Origin: Xiphias gladius
Taxonomy: Eukaryota > Chordata > Actinopteri > Istiophoriformes > Xiphiidae
NCBI RefSeq assembly: GCF_016859285.1
Contig: NC_053415.1
Coordinates: forward strand, 7,143,501-7,207,500
Length of the DNA stretch: 64,000 bases
Direction of reading: 5' to 3'
Shown here: positions 25,933 to 39,669 of the stretch, piece after piece
How positions within the stretch are numbered: the stretch's first letter is position 1
Layout: each line of letters starts with the position of its first letter
Position numbers and translations under genes: made by a program
Notes under the pieces: generated by a model
Seen by the model: the letters and a program-made list of their open reading frames with translations, nothing else
Told to the model about the DNA's origin: nothing
Databases searched by the model: none

Positions 25933-28900
25933 CACTTGGGTGTTAGATTATTTCCCAGATGAACAATGTCAACAAAGGGCAACAACAAAGTTTTCCTGTT
26001 ACAAAAAACAAAACAAAACAGGGAATTCTGTTTATGTTTATGAGTCATGTGTGTTATCTATCTTTTGTCGGATTTATTCATCAAAGCTCTGTCATTACAA
26101 TTATTTATTTCTTTATTATATTATTGATTAATTTTTATTTATTACATTATAATTTCTTAAGAACTTGGTTTCTTCAATGCTTCCAAATGACAACAGTAAT
26201 ATGGTGCTTTCATGATGGTTGGACGAAAAAACTGATTTTTCATTTGGATCCTTGACTGAAAATATTTACAATCCTCTAAAACAAAACAAAAAAACAAAAC
26301 AAAAAAAAAGGTATTTAATAATGCGATGTAATGATAAACTTAATGAGGAGGTTGTTTGGCACAACTGGACATGAAAATGATTCCTGAATCATTGTATACT
26401 TGTGTGACTTTGTGTAACTGGTAATGTGATACTTATCATCACACTCTTTTCTAACAATGGGTCTAAATATTACTTTCGTTCTTTCTTTCTTTCTTTCTTT
26501 TGTCTATGCTTTTTCTGTGTTTTGACTTTTAAACACTTCATAAATATAAACTACCAATGTTTTTTTTTACCCTAAACTTAGATTTAAGCCATTTAAACCA
26601 TTTTTTAAGGAATAAGTAATATATATTGGTGAAATTACTGAAAAATGAAAATATATAGTTTTATTGATATTTATACTATTTTTTTTAATGGATTAGGTTA
26701 GAAAACTCTGAACTAGGGTTTTATCAGTGATTTAATTTCTAATAAACACGAAGCTGTTAAATTTTGGGGGGAATTTGTGTACAAAGTTTTAAGAAATAAG
26801 TTAAACTTTTGAACTTCTAAATTTGAATACAACACAAACCAGAGCATCTAATCCCTGGTTTTGATCTAAGCACTTTGTACGTGACCCCATACCAAGTGCT
26901 ATAGTGTGTCATGTATTATTCATGTGTGTGTTTGTGTCTGTTTGCATGTGTCAGGCTCAGACAGACAGGGTGGATGTGAACGTTCCTAACAGCGACAGTC
27001 TGACAGCTGTGATGCTTGCTGTCAGGGACATTGACCTGTTTGAGAGCATAGTGACACCGTTGCCATGGGAACACAGACCCGTGCAGGTGCTCAAGGAACT
27101 GCTAGTACTCTCGGCGTAAGAAAACACTAATTCTTGCATGCATTGACAACGCAGGATACATACAGACAAGCAAATGCTCACACACAAACTTTTTCTTTAG
27201 CTACACCTTCAGCAGTTGCCAGATGTCTCTTTGTTTTTTCTTTGTCAAAGGAACTTGCATCTTGAATTGAATCCAATTCTACTTAGTGGCCCAACAAGGC
27301 TTGGGGCGGCCTTGGCATCAAGTAATACATTTTTGCTTAGACTGACACACCAAAAGGAAATGTTCTGTATACAGTATGCAAAAGAAACACATTTTTAAAT
27401 GTCTGAGGTTCTCTGAGGCAAAAAAGAAGCCAGTCTACATCTGTCTTTAAACTTCTTGATCAGTGATCTGCAGGTACGAGACCACAGCGGCTGTTCTGCG
27501 CTCCACTACGCTGCTAACATCAACAGCCCTCAGAAGGAGGAGATCATTCATATGATGGTTGAGGCCCTAGGTTGCACAGGTACACAAACATAAGCACATA
27601 CACTTCAGACACACCCAAATAGAGGAAGAATGTATCAGTTACGATGATTTAGTAGACATGCAGTTTTTTGTCATTCGTAATTTAAAGCTGCACCGCTCAA
27701 TACTTTCAAATTGACAATGGATGAAATGACCATGTGTAACGTGTAAGGTGTCACCTGTAGAGATGAACCCACAGAGAATCATCACCCAACCCAGCAGATC
27801 CCGTCAGCTCTATAAAGCATTTCAGTGTTGTTCAGCTCCTTGTTTTGGTTGTATGGTCCACAGCTTTAATGTTTTGGTCGCGTCTCCCCACTCTCGTAGC
27901 GTTGTTTTCAGCCACAGCAGGCATCTGATTTCAGTGATAAAGCTCTAACAATCCACTGTCTACTACCCGCTCAGTACCAGACGGCAGACAGACACAGTTA
28001 GCAGCTAGCTGGGGAATATAGTGGAGCATGTAGCAGCTAAAGAGCCAAATCTTTCCCTCAGGAGTTAGTGGGGATTCAAACAGTTTGAAGGAGTGTGTGC
28101 CAAAAACACAACCTCGATTGAGTGATAATGTTGCTCCATGTCTGCTGAATGTGTAAGTAGGTAACTGATTCATACAGTGATAAAATGTCAATGGTATGTT
28201 TACAGATTTTTCTGCTGCCACAATGTGGCCAAAAAAAAAAATCTATTAATGCTGCTTTAAAGTTGTGGGAAAATTCTGACCTAAATTCTAGCAGTGCATG
28301 TGATCTCCTATGGAGAAATAAGGATTATACCACTATTTGTATTCTCATGTTGAATAATGATTGTGATCTGATTAGAATTATACAGTCATCAAAAGTTTTT
28401 GAAAGATGAAAATGAGCCTACACAGTCGCTTTAAACCTTATGCTTCCATACAGAATCACGTACAACATATGACCTGAAAAAAACAAACATGGAAACTGAC
28501 AAGGGGAATGTAATCCTCTTGTATTACATACATGAATTCATAGCTAGCTGTTGATTGTCTTTTGTATTATTAAATGAGTCGATTTGAAATTAGTGCCCAC
28601 ATTTGCTCACTTCTTCTTGTTATCGGCCTCCCTTTGATTACCGATTCATTGATCGGTTACTTATTTAACTGCGAGTTTAATGCAAACTATGCAGGTAGCA
28701 TATACGTGCACATGTTCACACCTCTAAATAAGTCCTCCTATTCATGATTATGTACAAGCACAAACACTTTCTTTCTCTCTCTCTCACACACACATACACA
28801 CAAACAGCATACGAAGCTCATTCATAATCCTGTTTTTCAGAGTAAAACCTCTGCAGTTGCACTCAAAGCCTGCACTTATGTGGGATGGTGTAAGAAAGGC

Positions 28901-29925
28901 TTGTTTGTGTATTTGTGAGCGACCACGCTGGTAAGAGCCTTCATGAGTGTGTGAATCAGTTTGTGTCAAGGATGGCGATACAGAAACAAGGTGACACAGA
29001 GAGGACGGATAAACAGAGATGGAAAAAACAGAAAAAGGTAAAAGAAGTTGTTTTCAGACTTTTTTACTGCTTCTAATCCCCAATCTTGAGTAACAGGACA
29101 GGGTCCAGGGGTGTAGACACAAACATGGATTCAGATTTTTTCTGCTATGTTCATGACTGTCTCAATAGGGAAAAACTATTTGATTTCTCCTTCATTGATG
29201 TCAATAAAAGCCAGAAATTTTAAAACTGATTTCTGTTCTTATTCAGATCCTGCCCCTTGGTCACCCCTAGCCCCTGACAAACAATCTTGCCAGGATTTGG
29301 ACTCAGAATTTGAAGATTCTGACATAGAGGTGGACATTGAAAGCCTTTATCCTAGTCAGTCAACAGCGGCCTCCCCTGTGCAGACACACATCGATCGACA
29401 CCGTTTTCTCCTATACAGCCACACCGGGGTAAGTGATAAACGGCAAATGACCCTAGGAGAAAATGCTGAAAAGTTACACTTCTATATCCAGACATCAAGG
29501 CTCCTTTCATTCTTGTTCTGGGCATTGGGACCGAGATTGTTTGTGTTCAGTTATCACGAGAACTAAAGCAACATGACAGCAACAAAACCCTTACGATTCG
29601 CCTTTGATGGAAACTAGCGGAAATCTAATTTATAATAAATCACTTTAACAATTTGAATATTGAACACCATGATGAATTGTTTTTGGTTTTTTTTTTTGCA
29701 ATGTTCGACCAACTTGTAAGATACACAAACAGACCACACGTCACTTAAACATCCACAGAATCTGGCACACATGATTTGTGTTGTATTGTAGTGTAAACAT
29801 GTGTGTTTGAGTGCAGAGTGTGGCTGCAGCTCTCAAGTAGCCACAGTTAACAAACACACAGGCAGACTGGCAGTGAGTGGACATCCAAAAACAAATATGT
29901 GGAAACAGTAATTGGCTGTTTAGTT

Positions 29926-30004
<79 letters not shown>

Positions 30005-31985
30005 TGTGGAGGAGGGAAGCTCTGTGTAACTGACACTTTGCTGCCATATTACCGTATTGTGGGTGTTCTGATAGAAGGAGGAAACAAGGCAGGGCAGCTG
30101 GTTAGCAGGAAGGGGAGAGCAGGTGGTTTACAGGGAACAGCTACAGTAGACATATCTCAGAGACCCACTGACACACTCAATTATAGAGGTTGTTACTACA
30201 TGCACAGTAGTAAAACTACTGACAATAAACTTTACACCAAGGGATTTATTTACAATGAATCAAAACCACATCATTAAAATTGTTATGTTGGAATTGACTT
30301 CCAAACCAACTAGAGAGATAAATCTGAACCCAAAGCTCAATCTTATGAGCTGTGGCTGAGCAATTTGTTGCTCTTAACATTATCAATGGAATCTAATACA
30401 TGAATCAATGAAATACACACCTTTGTGGTTTGATAGCAGTGCTGGGGTTTTTTTTTTGTAATATCTCTTGCTCTGCAGCTTTTACAAAGCATTCCCCAAA
30501 TAAATGACAACAGAGGAAATGAAAATAATCAATTCTAGATACAATAAGGGCATCATTTCCTCCAACTTGGAAATATTTAAACAAAATTGTTTTGTTAATT
30601 TTTGTGTGATGGTTAAAAAAAAAAAAATCACACTGAAATTTCTGGTAGGCACTGAGTCCTTCTCAGTCTGCATCAGTACTACTGCAGTGCTTCTACCAGC
30701 TTCAGTCTTTTAAGACCGGGGCACATACAATTAACAAATTGTTCACTTTTGTTCTCTCCAGGAAGTGCTGGAGTGTCCAGGGTCCCCTCCTCTGTCTTGC
30801 CATCATAAAGATCTCAGCCAAGGTAAGAACTCTTCCTGTGCCTGCTGGGGTTTTTGTAGACTAAGGTGTGAACTATAAATGTATGAAACTGGAGTAATTT
30901 TTTTTTTTCTTTGCGGTCCTGTTAGAGGAGGGCAATCATGCTCTTAGTCCTGGAGGATAAAGGGGAAAAGAGAAAACACAACAAGGTGATACGGGTCTTG
31001 GATGTCAGCTGACTACTTTAAACAGATCCAATTTTTAACCGGTTTTGTCCTTTTAAAATGACAAATGGTCAGCATCATCCCAAATAGGCCGTCAGAAAGG
31101 GAGGAGAGTGAGATAGGCGTGACAGGATGGGAGGGGTCTCACACACAATACGACCTCTCAGCTGAGGGTGCCCGTCTTTTACCTCAGCCACAACAGCATG
31201 GTTGAGACACAGAGAGGACACGTGCACTAAAAGAGAGTGCTACAAGGAGGAAGAGACATGTAGAGAATACAGAGAGAAAAGACAGAATAAAGGTGTGATC
31301 AGAAGGTATTAGCCGGGTGAGGAGAAATAAAGAAATAAACAGAGACTGAAATGTGAGTATCTGATTCAGTCTTTTAAACATGAGCTTGTAATGGGAGCAG
31401 AGGGGACCAACCGGCTCAGAAACAGGTAATTCCGTTGTTTTCTCTATGATGAGTATGAATTTTTTTGTTGTAAATGAACATTGTATTTTTGTACAGTATA
31501 TTCTAGGTGAGCAGTAGCCGGTGTACTCGAAGTTTGCTCTCACTCGTGTGGTTATCAAGGTTCATTGTAGTGTTATGATGTGGCTTTGAAATCTAGAAAA
31601 ACACCCTGTGTCCAGCCTGATACGGGTGCTATATGAACTTGAGAAACCTTAGAGTAATATTGTTCTTTAGCATTTTTCAAGCTCAGCCTGTAAAACTGCT
31701 TTGAAAACACTTTTTTTGAAATTGGCTTCTGTCAGGCCAGATATATGGTACATGTGACTGAGTTTCACTTACACACTCATTCGTGTGTTAACTGTTAACA
31801 ATGTGAGAATACAATGGACTTAGGATTGGTGGGTCTAACTGTGTGGGTCTGTGTGTGTCTGGAGCAGATAAGGGGATCCCCCTCTGTTTCCAAAACGCCA
31901 TGGAAACACTGAGAGACATCAAGCAAGCCTACCAGGATGCAGAGAGGGGAAGCAGGTGGGCTGGATGAAATCTCACAATCTTTCT

Positions 31986-32016
<31 letters not shown>

Positions 32017-35000
32017 TGATGTGCGTCTTTTTGAAATGTATATAGGCTGTGAATAAACAATAATTTACAAGCTGATGGTAATAAGCTGATAGTTTTAACC
32101 GTGTTGACACGTGAGAACACATCAACATCTGTTCATACGTAACCACAAACACACACAAACATTTTATGCGCGTACAGTTAACACTCCATCCCCCCAACAC
32201 ACATTCTCCTGTATACACAGTACACTGTCCCTGGGCTATAGTCAACAACTGCCTCTTACTTTTACACCAACAGTGGAATAGTGTCCTCTCCGGTTACACC
32301 CACAGACCTGTACGCAGGCACCTGTCACTGTGTCCAGAGGACAACCTGTTCTACCCAAACAGGTTAGAAACACAGAGACGGGGGAGAGAGAGCTCTGGTG
32401 AATCAGCCCATTGTCCGTAATGTGGAGCTCTCACCACTGAAACAAGTCCAAGTATTCCAAGAAGAATAAAGGTCTTTGAGCTGGTCTTAAATTTCCTAGC
32501 AACAGCTTCTAGGAATAGAGAGAGATGGGAGGAAAAATTAGGCTTTCTGCATTATGTTGAGTTCAGGACAAGGAAACAAAACTCAGAAGCATTTGTAAAT
32601 GTCTTAAATTAATATTGTTAATGAGAATTTCTCAGTTGACCCCGAACAAATACCCATAAGCATCTCTATGGCAAGATTAGCCATATAACTCTTCTGCATT
32701 TTTCTCTCTTCTCCTAAGCAGGGGAGGTTCGTCTCTGCCGAGCCTGAGCGACAACAGCAGGCGCTGGGGCAATGTAGATCCTGCTCCCTTATGTGGCTTG
32801 CTGAGTACCAGGACCCCCTGTGCACCTGTGCCCCCTAGACACAGGTACATACTGTAGCTGGACTCATTATTTAGACATTTTACATCAATTAAGAGAGACT
32901 AATCAATAGCAGGTAGCCAGTTCATTAGCCTGCTTGTCACCATCACATATAAGGAGAGTGGAGCAGCCAAAAATAGTGTCAGCCTCATGGTTCACTGAAT
33001 GAAAGAGACTGAAAAAAGAATTTGACTTGTCTTTCTTCCTTGACCTATGACCCACCCTGACATTGCAGTACTCCTTCTTAATTCTTCTTAATATAAAAAA
33101 AATGACAACACATATGTCTGAGTGACTGTAAACCACATTCTGTGGACCTGAGCCGAGATTTCAGGCTAAAAAGGTTAAGGGTTTGTTTATTTTAATTTAA
33201 CTCCCTCTGGACACTTTTATCTTTGGTAGGGCTCCAAGCCCGCCCTCTTTCCATTCCTTTGAATCATTGTGGCTGGAGTGTGACGCAAGTGAAAAAGTGG
33301 AAAGTGAAAAGTAATTATTAATCTAAAGCAATCATTGAGCCATTAATATCTGATCAACAATATTAAGAAAACAGCTATATCATATGCATTAAGTGCTATG
33401 GTTCAATGAAATTCATTCTTACTGTCCTTCCATATTTGATATTTCACTCTTGTGTAGTCAGAAAACACAATACATCAGTAACATGCACACAAAATCCTTA
33501 AACCCTGATTTTGATACTTGTCCCTCACAGGCAGAGGACAGGAAGTGTGGTTGCTGCATCCCCATCCTCCCCCGGCCTGTTGTCTGTGGCTGAGCCCAGT
33601 CAGCTCAGCCAGTCAGCCCCCAGCATCATGGAACCACTACTGCGTTCTAACACTATGACGCAGGCCAGGGCACACATCCAGACCCGTATGTATATGTACA
33701 GCCCAAGCTTAAAAACATCCGAGTAACATAATCATAGCTATCGCAGCTTTGACTCATTTATTTTTAAAAATTACAAAGCAGTATAAATTTTAGAGCAGAG
33801 ACTCATAGGAGGAGTTATATTCTAGTTCCATCTTATATGTTGTGAATATTCAAAAGGAAACTGTTTTAAATAATGTATAAATAAAACCATGAATACTGAA
33901 TAGTAGCATAATGTATTTAAAATCAGACAAACCTGACTATTTCAGTTTGCTGATGATACTTATGTATATGTAGTTTCAATTTATAATTTCTTCCTTTTTG
34001 CAGGACTGGGTTCTCAAGATACTGTAAATGAACAAAAGGTGAGTTTCAACCAAAAAAATCAGCCTCACCTACTTGTATTGCCATACTTTCAATACAGTAA
34101 TTTGTCTACCTTGCCAGTCATATCCATTGAATTACCATCAATAACTTTTATTCTCTGCAGTTCTCGCAGGGTCTCTTGCCATCTCTACATCCCCGAACAC
34201 CCAAGCTGTTGGCACCACTGAAGAGCAAGCCCAGAGACAGTGCAGCTCTGCCAGTACTAAAGCACCATGTACCCCTAAAGCCCATCAGCCGGAGCCCTCT
34301 TTGTTCCCGGACCCAGCTGAGGATAGAGAGGCTGTCCTGGGGCATCCCACGCACGGGCCCCCTGACTGTTAATAAGTTCGGGAGTGAGGAGAGCAGGTCC
34401 AACAGTAGCAGCAGCCAGAGTTCCATTGATCTGGAGGATATACAGGAGAGAGTTTCAGAAGATAGCAATCTGAAATTCGTTGGAGACAGGCTGTTGCAGC
34501 ATTCGAAGGATGTGAGCTCCACAGGTGATCTTCTCAGCACTGAAAAAGCTACTCACTATGAAGGGAAAGCCACCAATATGAATGATAGAAAAGAGCCTGT
34601 TTACAATCATTCCTTTACCAAATGTAACTATGCAAAACAAAGTGACACTATGGACCATATTAAAGACACTGTGAACAATGAAATGCGTATCACATCAGAC
34701 ACTAAGGAGAAGAACCATGTGGGCTTCACTCCAGACCCTGAGACTGACATTACCCATGGAATTATATTTAATAAGAATAATGACAAACGTGATGCTATTG
34801 CCTCCTCTGAGGGGAATTACAGAAAAGAACTGGAACATGTACAACAGACAGCATGGATTATGAAGGACTCCTGTGATAAAGAAACCAAGGTAGATAACCC
34901 AATCCTTTGTAGTGCTGAGGATGCAAATATAAATATCAGCACTGCTGTGGGGAAAATTCAGCTCTTTACTGCAGCTGTAAACCTTCCACTTTCAGATGTG

Positions 35001-38000
35001 GATCCCAAGACAGACAAGAAGATGTTGAAAGCCTTAAACCCTGCCCGAGACAAGGACAGAGGAACCAGCATGAATTGTGAACTAAGAGCAAATAATCAAA
35101 CTAACCAGTCCTTCAACATACTAGCACATAAAGAACGAAGTATCATAAGTCGAAATAAGTCCAAAAGCAATCTGAAGTACTTCTCACTTTCTACACAAGT
35201 CAAGGATAAAACCAGGAAAAGCCCTGAGCTAATTATAAGCGGAGAGGCCACAGTCACTAAAGTAAAATCAAAGCTTAAATCTGTAAAGGGTACTCATCGT
35301 AGCACTGACACCCCATCTCCACGAAAGAAGGTTGTTGATCATCTACAGAGCAAAAGAGCAAATCCAGATACGTCAAACAACAACAGAGCTCAACCACTAG
35401 TGAGGGAGCTGAAGAACACCCAGCAGTTGAAGAGACTCAGTGGAGCGGGGACACCAAGGTCTAAATCTGCTGTGGACTTCATCACCTACAAAGACATGTT
35501 TCAGCAGATACATAGCGGGGATGAAGGACCAGCCATCTATGAAATGTTTGCTGGCCCTATCTATGATAACCTTAGGGTTTCCAGCTGCTGTGAGAAAACA
35601 AAGGACAGACAAGTGCAGTCTGCACCGTCTGGCAAGATGCAACAGTCCTATAAAGTCAAACACAGACCCTTGAAACAACCTCAGTCTAAGGTGAAGAGAA
35701 GCCCGGGGGAGAGTATGGTGGTTTCAACTAAATTCAGAGCAAGACTTGGGTCCTCTAGAACGAAATCTCACCCCACACCTGTATCAAGGAAAGGCATTTA
35801 TAAAATGGACAATATGCCAAAACCGGAGGATGAGTTAGTTCCCTCTAAGCATGGTGGGATTTGTCAAAATTTTGCTAATGAAAAGGCTGAAGATGATATG
35901 TTATCTATCATAGAGGAGGCTCTATCTAGATATGGGTCTGAAACATCAAAATCCGATGACATAACACTGACTACGCCAACACCTTTGTCTCATGCTAAAG
36001 ATTATAGTCACATGTCCATGACCATGCAAGAAATAATTGGGAATTCATCAACAAGAAATCAAAATGGAGTAGTTTCTGAGCCATTGTTACCTCAAAGCTC
36101 CCAACAGCTGAAGATCAACTCATGTTCATCTTCTAGCAGCAGCAGCAGCCACACCGTTATGTCACCAGTTTACCAGAAGTTTCTGGATGAAGTGGGGGAT
36201 GGGCCACTTACAGATGACCTGCTGCAATGTCTTGCTGAGGAGCTGATCTCACTGGATGAGAGGGATGTATCCATTGCCCCGTGCCCTGAAAACCTGGAAT
36301 TGAGCAAAAAGGAGACTGACAGTGATGAAGATCCTGTATCAGGAAGAAATATGTTTCCCGAGGTAAATCTTTTGGTTAACATTATGGTTGAAAGAAACAA
36401 AACTGTTCTTTTAAAAAAGAAAAAAAGAAATTTTGTCATTATCATAGTATGAAATGTCCATGATTTTGACTTATTTGAACTGCACATATAAAGAAACTTT
36501 GAATCTCTACTCATTCAATCATGTTTTTCATAACTCCACACATTTAGATATTGTACCATAATTATTAGGCAAGATAAGATAGTCTGACTTTTTTGGGAGA
36601 GAGGGGTCTGGTCTTTATTTTTTTTTTTTTCTCTTCTAAATTTATATTTTATTTCAGCCTTTCTTTGTAATATAGTTAATGATTGCAGAAACATCAAAAA
36701 CAAGACTTTAAGGAAGAGGAATAACTGGTTGGTTGGTGGTTAATCATCCTACCTACGATAAAGTATAGCGCACAGAGCTTTTTGAACCATCTGGGACTAT
36801 CTCCCATCCAGTGTCCTGAACTAGGGAAGGTCATATGTTTTTACAAGCTGCAACATGAGGTTCAGCCTACCTCACCATGCCAATAAATTCCATAGTCCCT
36901 TACAAAAAATAACATCCATTTCATACAAGCAACTACGACGTTCACATGTAGCCTACTAATCTATTAAAAATGGACTAAACATTTTCAAAAAACTAATCCA
37001 ACCCCCTGAGAAGCCAAAATTATCCTAATCCCAGTAAAACCTCAGACACCCACTTGTTTTTTGTGCAAATGCATTGCAAATTCAATAATGATTTTTAGTT
37101 GATAATCCAGTTCACCCTTCATTAAACGCTCATTCCTCAATTACCTGGCCAGCCTTCATTCTGTATATTTTATTGCAGGTTATTCCAACAGTCAGTGCAG
37201 CTCTTCTTGGCTCTGAGGTGGATTCAGATGACACCATCTCATGGACAAAGGGTGAAGTGCTCGGCAGGGGAGCCTATGGGACAGTAAGTATGCTAATATT
37301 GAATAACAAAGTAAAGCTAATAAGACATTCAAGAATAAGAAAAAAAGTCTCTGCACTGTGTCCTTGTATCACCAATTTATCCAATGTAAGGCCACTCATG
37401 AGTGTTGCTTTGTGGGTCTTTTGACAGAACTCCTGCTATGTTAGGCTTAACAAAATGAAGATTTGCATCATTTGTCATTATTCCTAACATGAAAAGGTGT
37501 TATCTTCTCACACAATCCTGCACTATGGATAAATCATACACAAATACCCCAGTCATCTACAGCAGCAGGCCCAGACGCTCAACTAACTCTGGCTAACACT
37601 GCTGCATTCTTACCAGGTGTACTGTGGCCTGACCAGCCAGGGCCAACTGATAGCTGTGAAACAGGTCAGTCTGGACACCTCTCACCCTGATGCTGCAAAG
37701 AGGGAGTACAGACGTCTGCAGGAGGAGGTGGAGCTGCTTAAAACCCTTAGACACACCAACATTGTGGGCTTCCTGGGAACCTCGCTTTATCAGCACGTGG
37801 TTTCCATCTTCATGGAGTACATCCCAGGGGGATCCATTGCTAGCATCCTTCACAGGTTAGGTTTGATTCAAAATAACTTGCCATTTACCCACTTGAAGTA
37901 TCTGTCGAAACAATGAGCTTTAGGAATGCCCCATTTGTGACAAAACATCACAACAGGACCTTACAATAAATGGTCTTTAGTGGTGCCTTCAATACACATC

Positions 38001-38974
38001 ATCCCCTTTACTGCCCTCAGGTTTGGTCCTCTGCCAGAGCAAGTCCTGGCTCTGTATACCCATCAGATCCTAAAAGGCGTTGCCTACCTTCACCTGAACA
38101 GGGTGATTCATCGTGACTTGAAAGGAAACAATGTCATGCTGATGCCCACTGGCATCATCAAGCTCATAGACTTCGGTTGTGCACGACGTCTCAGCTGCCT
38201 GAATCACACTGCAAGCAACAGTGGAGACCTGCTGAAGTCTGTCCATGGCACACCTTACTGGATGGCACCAGAGGTAAATATGGAGCTTTTTTTAAGTGGT
38301 CTTCACATTTCTGAGGATGATTCTTTTTGAATTGCTTAACTTCTATTTGTTTCAGTGGTCCACTGAGCTTAAAATTCTCCTTTCAAACTCTTCTGACCTT
38401 TGTCATATGTTTTCTTAGGTTATCAGTGAGACGGGATATGGCAGGAAGTCAGATATATGGAGTGTAGGCTGCACAGTGTTTGAAATGGCCACAGGGAAAC
38501 CACCACTGGCACACATGGACAAGATGGCTGCTTTGTTCTACATTGGAGCTCAAAGAGGGTTGATGCCCTCCTTACCGGATGGGTTCTCGGTTATTGCCAA
38601 GGATTTTGTAAGAATCTGCTTGACAAGGTGAGACCATGCATCTTCTCTTGTTGAATGTATGGAAAATTGCTTTCTTAGGATCACTTACCCTTTAAATCCA
38701 GGCTTTTTTATTTTGGCGAAAAATGAATTATCCAACAGTGTGAAACTAATCATGTTAGAAACAGAATTCAGTGCTTATTTTTTCTGTTTATATACATGCT
38801 TGGGAATTCTCTGATTTTCAATTATTTTTGCTCAACTCCAGTGACCAGAGACTACGGCCATCTGCGGACCAGCTCCTGAAGCATTCATTCATCCCCAAAA
38901 ATGAGACTGAAGTAAACTCTTGGGAAACACAGAAGAAGAACTGCTGTGGTCACCCACAGGGACAGTATGGTTAA
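24861..38974 (+). CDS. map3k19: MAP3K19 (YSK4-like) serine/threonine kinase with N-terminal ankyrin-like repeats
   Basis: MAP kinase kinase kinase of the STE group; the human orthologue acts upstream of the MAPK cascades. Sixteen coding exons with GT-AG borders and matching phases: 24861-25070, 25679-25873, 26955-27115, 27464-27579, 29247-29428, 30762-30822, 31868-31955, 32722-32844, 33531-33685, 34004-34038, 34161-36362, 37179-37283, 37617-37855, 38021-38273, 38419-38627, 38842-38974. Together they encode 1,488 residues. The C-terminal kinase domain has the glycine loop GRGAYG (about 1205-1210), catalytic Lys in IAVKQV (about 1226), HRDLKGNN (about 1321) and DFG (about 1341), then HGTPYWMAPE. 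Near-identity to human MAP3K19 there (CGLTSQGQLIAVKQV, NNVMLMPTGIIKLIDFG) fixes the call. Residues about 55-225 read as ankyrin-like repeats (GCTPLITACRKGMAEVV, HSGCSALHYAANIN). Exon 11 alone codes 734 polar, Ser/Lys-rich residues. The start is the first in-frame ATG after a good acceptor at 24827-24828. Kinase part is certain; exons 5-10 are less conserved but frame-consistent. Confidence 0.95.
25079..25128. repeat. (TG)25 at the start of MAP3K19 intron 1
   Basis: Begins 8 bases after the exon 1 donor (GTAAGTTA then TG repeats). Confidence 0.96.
25903..25930. repeat. (CA)n microsatellite
   Basis: In MAP3K19 intron 2, about 30 bases after the exon 2 donor. Confidence 0.9.
26475..26500. repeat. 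(TTCT)n microsatellite
   Basis: Short tetranucleotide run in MAP3K19 intron 2. Confidence 0.8.
27684..28262. mobile_element. Non-autonomous dispersed element, copy 2
   Basis: Shares several diverged blocks with 12293-12660: ACCCACAGAGAAT, CACCCAAC, AGCTCTAT, CTTGTTTTGG, GTGGAGCAT and TAGCAGCTAAAGA, in the same order and spacing. It begins near TTAAAGCTGCA and ends near TGCTGCTTTAA, which could be its short terminal inverted repeats. No coding capacity. It lies in MAP3K19 intron 4. Confidence 0.6.
29928..30002. repeat. (GT)n microsatellite
   Basis: About 37 units in MAP3K19 intron 5. Confidence 0.96.
31986..32013. repeat. (AC)n microsatellite
   Basis: In MAP3K19 intron 7, 30 bases after the donor. 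Confidence 0.93.
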
Positions 38975-39663
38975 CAATCAGTTACACTGAAACAGAATAT
39001 TTTTGAGTTCAAGTGGACATTTACTGATTTAATTTAGTTTGGTGAATCAAAACACAAAAGTATTCTTCTGTGATAATTTAAGGGCCTGCCACCTGTCCCC
39101 AGTGGTGCAGCAGTAGTGTCAGTGTTTAGGAGCAAGAGGCACTGGCCACGTTCCCAAACCTCTCTGGACACTACAATACTGAAAATCTATCAAGGGCAAA
39201 GAAAATGTAGTCATTACATTCTTAAGCCGAATTTTTAATGGAACTATCCAGGAAGCACTTTTAGACATTTCACTTGGCTTTCATTTGGATTCCACACTTT
39301 TGTAGCTGACTTTGGGTATTTTCTATAGCAATCTTATAAATGTGCCAATCTTATAAATACCAGTTTCACATTTATAGTGTCTTTTTCAATTATTTATGTC
39401 CTGATAAATTGTGTCTAATATTGTAGCATATATTAAATGATACATTCCATATCCTTTATTTTTCAGTTCTGAAAATGCAAACTACCACCTCCTGTTAGCT
39501 TTCCTCTGAGTTATTGAGGAATCTGTGTAAAATTGTGCTTAAAAGACATGCCACACATGAGAACTTTAAGCTACTGTGCAGACATGTATCCTCATATTCA
39601 AATCAACAAATCAGTAAGTTTCTCTACTCCTAGAGTCTAGCAACATGGATATACAGTATGTGT

Positions 39664-39669
39664 AATAAA
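39664..39669 (+). terminator. MAP3K19 polyadenylation signal candidate
   Basis: AATAAA about 690 bases after the MAP3K19 stop at 38972-38974. Further hexamers at 40304-40309 (followed by a T/GT-rich stretch) and 40617-40622 are alternatives, so the 3' UTR length is open. Confidence 0.35.

Noticed and set aside
27474..27579. MAP3K19 exon 4 starting after CTGCAG at 27473
   Set aside because: That acceptor gives the wrong phase after exon 3 and hits a stop; the acceptor GATCAG at 27463 keeps the ankyrin frame.
29147..29566. 139-codon open frame around MAP3K19 exon 5
   Set aside because: Only 29247-29428 is exon; the flanks are intron that happens to be open.
34161..36452. Treating the 758-codon open frame as a single-exon gene
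   Set aside because: It is exon 11 of MAP3K19; a donor GAG|GTAAAT at 36363 ends it, and the following codons are AT-rich intron.
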